Below are positions 6,314 through 12,002 of a stretch of 12,002 bases of DNA, piece after piece. This stretch comes from Gammaproteobacteria bacterium (GTDB lineage Bacteria; Pseudomonadota; Gammaproteobacteria; Pseudomonadales; Azotimanducaceae_A). The stretch covers positions 1-12,002 of the forward strand of contig JAPOON010000052.1 of assembly GCA_026713405.1 (NCBI GenBank), given 5' to 3'. Both the position numbers and the translations under genes were made by a program. Position 1 is the stretch's first letter, and every line of letters begins with the position of its first letter. The notes beneath the pieces are model-generated. The model worked only from the letters and a program-made list of their open reading frames with translations. It was not told the origin of the DNA and ran no database searches.

Positions 6314-6686
6314 CCAGACAGCAGCTTCAGCGGCCGGGGATGCATTGGCGCCCGAGCGTCTGCGCGAGGTCATCGTCGAAGCGCTGGAAAACCGCAAGGG
6401 GAGAGATATCGTCGCCCTGGAGGTGAGCCGCCTGACCGACATCACCGACTTCATGGTCATCGCCAGCGGAACGTCGAATCGCCACGTCAAGGCACTGGTC
6501 GACGAGGTGGTCGAAGCGGCCAAACGGCATCGGCACAAGGTTCTGGGGGTGGAAGGCAGGGAAGCCGGTGAGTGGGTGCTGCTCGACCTCGGCGACGTTG
6601 TCGTGCACGTCATGCGCGCCGCCGCCCGGGAATTCTACGATCTCGAGCGGCTCTGGCGTCCCCTGGCCGCCGGTTCCACGGGCTGA
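6288..6686 (+). CDS. rsfS: Ribosome silencing factor RsfS (YbeB/Iojap family)
   Basis: RsfS binds ribosomal protein uL14 and blocks joining of the 30S and 50S subunits when nutrients are short. The 132-residue protein has the family core from about residue 24: RKGRDIVALEV (36-46), ITDFMVIASGTSNRHV (52-67), LGVEG (86-90) and EWVLLDLGDVVVHVM (95-109), then REFYDLERLW (114-123). ATG at 6288 lies inside the end of nadD and gives a roughly 20-residue N-terminal extension compared with E. coli RsfS; a later non-ATG start around codon 20 cannot be excluded. nadD-rsfS adjacency is very widespread. rlmH, its usual next neighbour, is missing. Confidence 0.95.
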   Translation: MSETGQLHSQTAASAAGDALAPERLREVIVEALENRKGRDIVALEVSRLTDITDFMVIASGTSNRHVKALVDEVVEAAKRHRHKVLGVEGREAGEWVLLDLGDVVVHVMRAAAREFYDLERLWRPLAAGSTG

Positions 6687-6711
6687 CAGGCGCCTGTAAT
6701 CGTCCCGGTCC

Positions 6712-8598
6712 ATGGCGCCGTCGCTTCGAATCAAGGACAAGCACGCCGAACACAAGGCGTTCGTCAGCCGCGCCATGGTGCTGTTCGCCATCACGGCGGG
6801 GCTGGCCTTGCTGCTGGTGGTCCGCATGGTGCAACTGCAGGTCTGGCAGCACGATGTCTATCAGACCCGGTCGGACGAGAACCGCATCAGCGTCCAGCCG
6901 CTTGCCCCGGCGCGAGGCATCATCTACGACCGTAACGGCGTTCCCCTGGCTGAAAACCGCCCGGTATTCAGTCTCGGACTGGTCAGGGAGCGAATCGGCG
7001 ACCTCGACCGGTTCATGGCGGAACTGGCGCAGGTCGTATCGCTGGACCCGGATGACATCGAAGGGTTCGAGGAGCGGCTGAACCGTCGTCGCCGGCCGTT
7101 CGAGCCGATCCCCCTCAAGCTGTCGCTGACGGAAGAAGAGATCGCGGTCCTGGCCGTGAACAGGCACCGCTTCGTCGGAGCGGAGGTGGAGGCGCGGTTG
7201 GCCCGCTACTATCCGTTCGGCGAGCTCATCGCCCACCCGGTAGGGTCGGTTCGCCGGGTCAGCGACGAGGACCTGCAGGGGCTGGATCCGGTCCGTTACA
7301 GCGCCACCCGCTTCGTCGGCAGGCGCGGGGTCGAGCAGTTCTACGAAAGTTCCCTGCACGGCAACGTCGGCAGCCGGCGTGTGGAAACCGACGCGCACGG
7401 GCGCGTTCGCCGGGTACTCGACGTCAGCCTCCCCGAGGCGGGACAGAACATCACGCTGCACATCGACAGCCGGCTGCAGGTAGCCGCGGTTGCGGCGCTG
7501 TCCCATCGCCGTGGCGCCATCGTCGCGCTGGATACCCATTCCGGCGGCATCCTGGCCATGGTCAGCAATCCGAGCTACGACCCCAACCTGTTCGTTTCCG
7601 GCGTCCCCCGCGGTCAGTACAACGCATGGCTCAACTCGAGGGACAAACCGCTTTTCGACCGGGCGATCAACGGCCAGTATGCGCCCGGGTCCACCTTCAA
7701 GCCGGTGGTTGCGATTGCCGCGCTCACCAATGGCCTCGTCAATTGGGAGGAAGAGATTCTGGACCGGGGCTCGTTTCGCCTGCCCGGCGGCAAGCGGATC
7801 TATCGCGACTGGAGCTGGCAGAAGAACAATTCCGGCGGCCAGGGCATCGTCAACCTGAACCGCGCCATCTACCGTTCTTCCAACGTCTACTTTTACCACC
7901 TGGGTACCCGGCTGCACATCGATCAGTTGGCGGAGACGGCGCGTCAAATCGGGTTCGGGCGGGTAACTTCCGTCGATGTGGCGGGGGCCAGCGCGGGGCT
8001 GGTGCCGGATCCGGTATGGAAACTCGGGGCCAAGGGGGAATCCTGGTACCCCGGCGACAACGTCAACCTGAGTATCGGTCAGGGCGATCTCCTGGCTACC
8101 CCCCTGCAGGTGGCCACGGGAGCGGCGGTGATCGCCAATCGGGGTCGGTGGGTGAGGCCGCGGATGCTGCTGGCGAGCGACGGGCCCCTGACCGAGGCGG
8201 ACCCACCGCCGCCGATGCCGAATCTCGAAGGGCTTTCCCCGGAGGATTGGGAGCGCCTGGTGGACTCGATGGAAGATGTGGTGCACCGGGGCAACAAGGG
8301 CTACCGCCAGAATGGCACGGCCTGGGCATACATCGGCCGCGGAATCGGCTACCGGATGGCGGGCAAGTCCGGAACCGCCCAGCTGGTGGAGATTGCCCAG
8401 GGCGAGGAATACGACGAAGACCTGCTCGACGAGTACAGCCGCAAACATGCCTGGTTCGTTGCGTTTGCGCCGGCGGACGATCCCGTGATCGCGGTCAGCG
8501 TTCTGGTCGAGAACGGCGGGGGTGGCAGTTCCGTGGCGGGGCCGGTCGCCCGTGAAGTGATCGATGCCTACCTGCTGCCCAGAATAGCGAGGCGCTGA
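6712..8598 (+). CDS. mrdA: Penicillin-binding protein 2 (peptidoglycan D,D-transpeptidase MrdA)
   Basis: PBP2 crosslinks peptidoglycan during lateral wall growth as partner of RodA in the elongasome; it is anchored in the inner membrane with its catalytic domain in the periplasm. The 628-residue protein has one N-terminal membrane segment (about 20-40), a pedestal domain with PARGIIYDRNGVPLAEN (66-82), and the transpeptidase domain with the active-site S327-T-F-K330 in PGSTFKP, the SxN motif S389-S-N391, SIGQG (454-458) and K552-S-G-T555. All catalytic residues are intact and the length is normal. ATG at 6712 lies 25 bp after rsfS; its ribosome-binding site is weak. The gap contains a perfect 10-bp palindrome, CAGGCGCCTG (6687-6696). 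Confidence 0.98.
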   Translation: MAPSLRIKDKHAEHKAFVSRAMVLFAITAGLALLLVVRMVQLQVWQHDVYQTRSDENRISVQPLAPARGIIYDRNGVPLAENRPVFSLGLVRERIGDLDRFMAELAQVVSLDPDDIEGFEERLNRRRRPFEPIPLKLSLTEEEIAVLAVNRHRFVGAEVEARLARYYPFGELIAHPVGSVRRVSDEDLQGLDPVRYSATRFVGRRGVEQFYESSLHGNVGSRRVETDAHGRVRRVLDVSLPEAGQNITLHIDSRLQVAAVAALSHRRGAIVALDTHSGGILAMVSNPSYDPNLFVSGVPRGQYNAWLNSRDKPLFDRAINGQYAPGSTFKPVVAIAALTNGLVNWEEEILDRGSFRLPGGKRIYRDWSWQKNNSGGQGIVNLNRAIYRSSNVYFYHLGTRLHIDQLAETARQIGFGRVTSVDVAGASAGLVPDPVWKLGAKGESWYPGDNVNLSIGQGDLLATPLQVATGAAVIANRGRWVRPRMLLASDGPLTEADPPPPMPNLEGLSPEDWERLVDSMEDVVHRGNKGYRQNGTAWAYIGRGIGYRMAGKSGTAQLVEIAQGEEYDEDLLDEYSRKHAWFVAFAPADDPVIAVSVLVENGGGGSSVAGPVAREVIDAYLLPRIARR

Positions 8599-8606
8599 GT
8601 CGAAGC

Positions 8607-9716
8607 ATGGCCGCGGCATTCGTCCAGATCTCCCTGCGCGAGACGTTCTCCCGGCTCAAGGGCGCCGATCCGCTGTTGTGCTACATGCTGGGGGCGGTGA
8701 TCACGTTCGGCCTGGTGGTCCTGTACAGCGCCGTCGACGGGAACGGGCCGCTGTTCCGGGCGCAGTTGCTGCGCATCGTGCTCGGTCTGCTGGCCCTGGC
8801 GGTCGCCGCGCAGTTCCCGCCGACGTTTTACCTTCGCTGGGCCCCCTGGCTGTACTTTGCGGTGCTGTCGTTGCTGCTGCTGGTCTTTGTCGGTGGCGTC
8901 ACGGTCAAGGGAGCGGCCCGCTGGCTCGAACTTCCCGGCCTGGTGCGTTTTCAACCGTCGGAACTCACCAAGCTCGCCCTGCCGATAATGATCGCCTGGT
9001 ATTTTCACGATCGCCCGTTGCCGCCGTCCCTGAGGGACGTCGTGGTGGCGCTGACGCTCATTGTCCTGCCCGCGGCCTGTATCATGATGCAGCCGGATCT
9101 GGGTACGGCAATCCTGGTCCTGGCGGCGGGACTGTCGGTCATACTGCTGGCCGGAATATCGTGGCGCTGGGTAGGATTGGCGGGGGTGGTCGGGGCTGCC
9201 CTCATACCGTTGATGTGGTACGGTCTGAAGGAGGACCAGCGCCAGCGAATCATTACGTTGTTCGATCCTGAAAGCGACCCGCTGGGTGCAGGCTGGAGCA
9301 TCCTGCAGTCCAATACCGCGATCGGGTCCGGCGGATTCTTCGGCAAGGGCCTGGGGCTCGGAACCCAGAGTCAACTGGAGTTTCTGCCGGAAAGTCACAC
9401 AGACTTCATCATTGCGGTGGTTGGCGAGGAGCTGGGTTTTCTTGGCGTTATCAGTCTGTTGGTTCTTTACATGGCAATCGTCGGCCGGGTGTTGTTCATT
9501 GCGGCGCAAACCCATCACACTTTCTCGAGGCTCCTTGCCGGGTCATTGGCCCTGGTGTTCTTTGTTTCGCTGTTCGTGAACATCGCCATGGTGGCGGGGA
9601 TGCTGCCGGTAGTCGGCGTGCCGCTGCCGCTGGTCAGCTACGGTGGAACCTCGATCATTACACTGCTTGCGGGATTTGGCATCATCATGTCCATACAGAG
9701 CCACAAGTCCTGGTAG
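8607..9716 (+). CDS. rodA: Rod-shape protein RodA (SEDS peptidoglycan glycosyltransferase)
   Basis: RodA polymerises lipid II into glycan strands together with PBP2 in the elongasome. The 369-residue polytopic protein matches the E. coli length of about 370. SEDS hallmarks are KGAARWLELPGLVRFQPSEL (101-120), MQPDLGTA (161-168), the loop with GKGLGLGTQSQLEFLPESHTDFI (246-268), whose D266 aligns with the catalytic Asp of the family, and the C-terminal GVPLPLVSYGGTS (337-349). The PESHTDFI form is typical of RodA rather than FtsW. It starts eight bases after the mrdA stop, so the two are almost certainly co-translated. Confidence 0.98.
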   Translation: MAAAFVQISLRETFSRLKGADPLLCYMLGAVITFGLVVLYSAVDGNGPLFRAQLLRIVLGLLALAVAAQFPPTFYLRWAPWLYFAVLSLLLLVFVGGVTVKGAARWLELPGLVRFQPSELTKLALPIMIAWYFHDRPLPPSLRDVVVALTLIVLPAACIMMQPDLGTAILVLAAGLSVILLAGISWRWVGLAGVVGAALIPLMWYGLKEDQRQRIITLFDPESDPLGAGWSILQSNTAIGSGGFFGKGLGLGTQSQLEFLPESHTDFIIAVVGEELGFLGVISLLVLYMAIVGRVLFIAAQTHHTFSRLLAGSLALVFFVSLFVNIAMVAGMLPVVGVPLPLVSYGGTSIITLLAGFGIIMSIQSHKSW

Positions 9717-9734
9717 GGGTACGAGCCGGCACGG

Positions 9735-10778
9735 ATGAAAAAACTCATTAGAATCATGGTTGTAGCGTGCGTGACGGTGCTCCTGCTGTACGGTCCGGTC
9801 AGCGCGGACTATTCGGCAAGGAAGGATGTCCGGGCCTATGTGGACGAACTGGTGTCGGCGCACGGGTTCGGCAGGGAGGCGCTACTCGAGACGTTCGCGT
9901 CCGCCCGGCACCAGCCGCGGATCGTGGAGGCCATGTCCCGGCTGGCGGAAAGAACCAAGAAATGGGTTGAGTACCGCAAGATCTTTTTCAGGGACGAGCG
10001 CATCGCCGGCGGTGTCGATTTCTGGGCAGACAACAGCACCGCGCTCGAATCCGCCGAAGCCAGCTTCAAAGTCGCCCCCGAGTACGTGGTGGCGATTATC
10101 GGGGTCGAGACTTACTTTGGCCGGATAATGGGCTCGCACCGGGTCCTCGATGCCCTGTCCACGCTGGCGTTCGACTATCCCCCGCGTTCCGGATTCTTCC
10201 GCAACGAACTGACGGAGTTCCTGTTGCTCGCCCGCGAGGAAAAGCGTTCACCGGCCGACCTGAAAGGGTCCTATGCCGGTGCGATGGGCTACGGCCAGTT
10301 CATACCGTCGAGCTACCGGCACTACGCCGTGGACTTCGATGGCGACGGCATCCGGGACATCTGGACCAATACCACGGATGCCATCGGCAGCGTGGCGAAT
10401 TATTTCGCGCGGCACGGCTGGCGGGGCGACGGCGAGGTGGTGCTGCGCGTAACGGCGTCCGGCGGCGAGGCCGAGAAGGTCGCCAACACGGGCCTGGCAC
10501 TGAACAGAACGGTCACCGAGTTGCGTGATCTCGGGGTCGAAGTCCCGGATATCGACGGTGACGCCCAGGCGGCACTCTTCCGGATGGAACTCGAAGACGG
10601 TGTGGAGTACTGGCTGGCGCTGCACGACTTCTACGTCATCACCCGCTACAACCGCAGCGCCATGTACGCCCTGGCGGTCCACCAGCTCAGCCAGGCGATC
10701 AAGGCCGGAAGGGAGGCGTCGCTGGCGCGGTCTGCCCCGCCGCCTGGTGCCGGCAAGCCTGCGGTCGGGGGGCGCTAA
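9735..10778 (+). CDS. mltB: Membrane-bound or periplasmic lytic murein transglycosylase B
   Basis: MltB cleaves the MurNAc-GlcNAc bond with formation of 1,6-anhydro ends, allowing insertion of new glycan. The 347-residue protein shows the catalytic motif IIGVETYFGRIMG (121-133), with E125 as the acid/base, PADLKGSYAGAMGYGQFIPSSYRHYAVDFDGDG (173-205) and the EF-hand-like DFDGDGIRDIW (200-210). The N-terminus is a signal sequence (KK, hydrophobic 7-20, probable cleavage VSA before D25). A V-V-A-C at 9-12 resembles a lipobox, but the hydrophobic run before it is only about five residues and hydrophobicity continues after it, so a soluble periplasmic form is more likely than the lipoprotein of E. 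coli. ATG lies 18 bp after rodA. Confidence 0.95.
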   Translation: MKKLIRIMVVACVTVLLLYGPVSADYSARKDVRAYVDELVSAHGFGREALLETFASARHQPRIVEAMSRLAERTKKWVEYRKIFFRDERIAGGVDFWADNSTALESAEASFKVAPEYVVAIIGVETYFGRIMGSHRVLDALSTLAFDYPPRSGFFRNELTEFLLLAREEKRSPADLKGSYAGAMGYGQFIPSSYRHYAVDFDGDGIRDIWTNTTDAIGSVANYFARHGWRGDGEVVLRVTASGGEAEKVANTGLALNRTVTELRDLGVEVPDIDGDAQAALFRMELEDGVEYWLALHDFYVITRYNRSAMYALAVHQLSQAIKAGREASLARSAPPPGAGKPAVGGR

Positions 10779-10794
10779 CTACGGACGTGAGCGA

Positions 10795-11637
10795 ATGAGC
10801 AACCGCATCGTCTGGCGCGTCAGTACGAGCAAATGGCTGTGTGGGTTCGGCTGCGCGCTGCTCCTGACACTTGCGGGCTGTCAGTCCTCGCACCCGCCGC
10901 CTTCGGGGCCCGCGCCGCCGTCTTCCGGGCCCGCGTCGCCGCCGGTTACCGATGGCCCGCCCGAGTTCATTCCGCACGACCTCAGCCGGCTGCCCGACCC
11001 GGTGCCGGTGAACGAGCCGAAGAGCGCTACCGGAAACCCGCCGTCCTACAGCGTCTTCGGGAAAACCTACTACACCCTGGACTCCGCGGTCGGCTACGAA
11101 GCGACCGGTTTGGCTTCCTGGTACGGGCGGAAGTTCCAGGGACGGCGGACATCGAGCGGCGAGACGTTCGACACGCTGAAGCTGACGGCGGCGCACCCGA
11201 GCCTGCCCATACCCTCCTACGTGCAGGTGACCAACCTGGAGAACGGCCGGCAGATGGTCGTGCGGGTAAACGACCGCGGGCCGTTTCACGAAGGCCGAAT
11301 CATCGATCTTTCCTATGCGGCAGCCGTGAAACTGGGGTTTGCAGACAAGGGTACGGCCCGGGTGCGGGTCGTCGCGCTGCACGACCTGCCCGAGCTCTAC
11401 CTGCAGGCCGGTGCGTTCCGGCAGGTTGGGGATGCTGACCGCTTGCGGGGGGCGCTGGAGCGATTGACGGGCAAGCCGGCCCGGGTGGTTCGAACCGGCG
11501 ACAAGACGCCCTACCGGGTGCTCCTGGGCCCCGTGGACGGCGAACGGGAGGCGGAGCGCCTGCAGGCGCTTATCGCGATGGCCGATCACGGGGTACCGGA
11601 AGTCTATTATGGAGAAGCACAGGACGAGGCGCGCTGA
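10795..11637 (+). CDS. rlpA: Septal ring lytic transglycosylase RlpA family lipoprotein
   Basis: RlpA is an outer-membrane lipoprotein that, in Pseudomonas, cleaves denuded glycan strands at the septum. The 280-residue protein has a lipoprotein signal with lipobox LAGC (C29), a Pro/Ser-rich linker (31-56), a double-psi beta-barrel domain (about 100-195) beginning ATGLASWYGRKFQGRRTSSG, and a C-terminal SPOR domain (about 200-275, LYLQAGAFRQVGDADRL and YRVLLGP) that binds denuded peptidoglycan. E123 (SSGETFD), H134 (AAHPSLP) and D160 (VNDRGPF) match the three conserved residues linked to activity, so it is probably enzymatically active. ATG at 10795, preceded by GTGAG, lies 16 bp after mltB. 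It ends 11 bp before the mobile element. Confidence 0.96.
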   Translation: MSNRIVWRVSTSKWLCGFGCALLLTLAGCQSSHPPPSGPAPPSSGPASPPVTDGPPEFIPHDLSRLPDPVPVNEPKSATGNPPSYSVFGKTYYTLDSAVGYEATGLASWYGRKFQGRRTSSGETFDTLKLTAAHPSLPIPSYVQVTNLENGRQMVVRVNDRGPFHEGRIIDLSYAAAVKLGFADKGTARVRVVALHDLPELYLQAGAFRQVGDADRLRGALERLTGKPARVVRTGDKTPYRVLLGPVDGEREAERLQALIAMADHGVPEVYYGEAQDEAR

Positions 11638-11686
11638 TCCGGCATCTGCTAGTGTCGTGTCCCGCAAGTTTCTGGTACTTCAGCGT

Positions 11687-11776
11687 GTCCCACGGGGTCT
11701 GTGGCAAGGCGCGTCCCCGCCGGGAATGGTGGTTCCATTGCCAAGGGGCGCAACGCCGCCACAGGCCCCGTGGGAC
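11687..11776. repeat. Internal hairpin arm 1 of the MITE-like element
   Basis: Bases 11687-11705 pair with 11758-11776 (19 bp, one mismatch, 11697/11766). Pairing continues imperfectly inward: GGCG-xxx-CCCC near 11708-11718 faces GGGGCGCAACGCC near 11745-11757, making a long stem-loop. Confidence 0.8.
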
Positions 11777-11787
11777 GCGCCCTTCGG

Positions 11788-11884
11788 GAGTTCGCCATGC
11801 GCGCCACTGCCGCGTTGTGGCCCTTGGCAATATACCCGATATTACCTGCGGACCACGCCTTGCATTGACGCGCATGACGAACTC
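11788..11884. repeat. Internal hairpin arm 2 of the MITE-like element
   Basis: Bases 11788-11803 pair with 11869-11884 (16 bp, one mismatch). Its inner part includes a smaller AATAT/ATATT palindrome near 11829-11843. Together with arm 1 and the terminal repeats it gives a three-way-junction fold. Confidence 0.75.
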
Positions 11885-11914
11885 TGAAGCACCAGAAACT
11901 TGCGGGACACGACA

Positions 11915-12002
11915 CTAGGCCATCCGGTCCAGAAACGCGGCAAACTCCGCTGCGTCCATCACCGGCACTTCCAGGCTTCTGGCCCTGGCGAGCTTGCTCC
12001 CG
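11915..12002 (-). CDS. ligA: NAD-dependent DNA ligase LigA, C-terminal end of the BRCT domain (runs off the right edge)
   Basis: Reading leftward from 12001, the frame gives GSKLARARSLEVPVMDAAEF and then AAFLDRMA, then TAG at 11915-11917. The G-S-K-L-x-x-A-x-x-L-x-V-x-V-x-D-x-A-x-F pattern is the C-terminal strand/helix of the LigA BRCT domain (compare [20 protein letters not shown] in E. coli), and the remaining length to the stop is normal. LigA seals nicks in replication and repair using NAD. Other BRCT proteins share this motif, so ligA is a strong but not absolute call on 28 residues. The stop codon coincides with the right edge of the MITE-like element. Confidence 0.82.
   Translation of the reverse strand, partial: GSKLARARSLEVPVMDAAEFAAFLDRMA

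Larger units (their letters stand above)
11649..11918. mobile_element. MITE-like non-autonomous element with 35-bp terminal inverted repeats
   Basis: Positions 11649-11683 and 11884-11918 are inverted repeats: 28 bp perfect from the outer end, then one mismatch (11677/11890), then six more matches. The outer bases are CTAG on both sides; taking TA as target duplication (11650-11651 and 11916-11917) leaves a 264-bp element with ends GTGTCGTGTCCC. TA duplications and such ends fit IS630/Tc1-mariner elements. Two further inverted repeats nest inside. There is no transposase, so movement would need one elsewhere in the genome. It separates the convergent ends of rlpA and ligA and may act as a bidirectional transcription barrier, though no T-tract is seen. 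Confidence 0.88.

Noticed and set aside
6610..8619. A 669-codon open frame antisense to mrdA, and a 446-codon one antisense across nadD/ssb (5273-6613)
   Set aside because: Both mirror the codon bias of well-identified genes and show low-complexity, Arg/Pro/Gly-rich translations without motifs.
11652..11918. 88-codon frames on both strands of the mobile element as real genes
   Set aside because: They start and stop in the terminal inverted repeats and are Arg/Cys/Trp/His-rich; this is best explained by the palindrome. Kept only as a curiosity.
11638..11918. CRISPR array or tRNA/ncRNA gene explaining the repeated structure after rlpA
   Set aside because: The repeats are inverted and nested, not direct and regularly spaced, and no tRNA-like arms or conserved loop are visible.

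Overview
The window is a compact, GC-rich stretch of bacterial chromosome, most likely from a gammaproteobacterium. The main support is the rod-shape / peptidoglycan gene string nadD-rsfS-mrdA-rodA-mltB-rlpA, a gammaproteobacterial arrangement, together with an SSB that keeps the E. coli-type tryptophans and acidic tip. A narrower assignment is not safe from sequence alone. Nearly all of it is housekeeping DNA with short intergenic gaps; the only clearly mobile sequence is one small non-autonomous element near the right end.

Layout. 1-92 (-): first codons of uvrA (TTG start), with a weak promoter upstream. 259-861 (-): stand-alone Lon substrate-binding (LonN) domain protein. Divergent from it, a good TATAAT box leads to uppP (967-1764, +, TTG start), overlapped by four bases (ATGA) by a secreted gamma-glutamyltransferase-family protein (1761-3623, +) whose Thr-Thr autoprocessing site is present but whose glutamate-binding residues look altered. 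3768-4571 (+): a one-domain polyphosphate kinase 2. 4616-4873 (-): an unrecognised 85-residue membrane-anchored coiled-coil protein. 4951-5412 (-): ssb. The ssb/nadD divergent gap carries a perfect 13-bp tandem duplication overlapping a TATAAT box, and an 18-codon leader reading frame that overlaps the nadD start.

5687-11637 (+) is one tightly packed probable operon: nadD (NAD synthesis), rsfS (ribosome silencing), mrdA/PBP2 and rodA (the transpeptidase/glycosyltransferase pair of the elongasome), mltB (lytic transglycosylase) and rlpA (lipoprotein glycosidase with a SPOR domain). rlmH, usually between rsfS and mrdA, is absent, and no dacA follows rlpA. UppP, elsewhere in the window, recycles the lipid carrier used by the same cell-wall pathway.

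11649-11918 holds a roughly 270-bp palindromic element with 35-bp terminal inverted repeats (one mismatch), TA (or CTAG) flanks and two internal hairpin arms: a MITE-like element of IS630/Tc1-mariner character. It lies between the convergent 3' ends of rlpA and ligA (11915-12002, -, partial). Its right edge falls exactly in the ligA TAG stop codon, and the reconstructed empty site preserves that stop. I found no clearly new multi-gene system; the element, the divergent GGT-family protein and the ssb/nadD regulatory gap are the parts most worth a second look.
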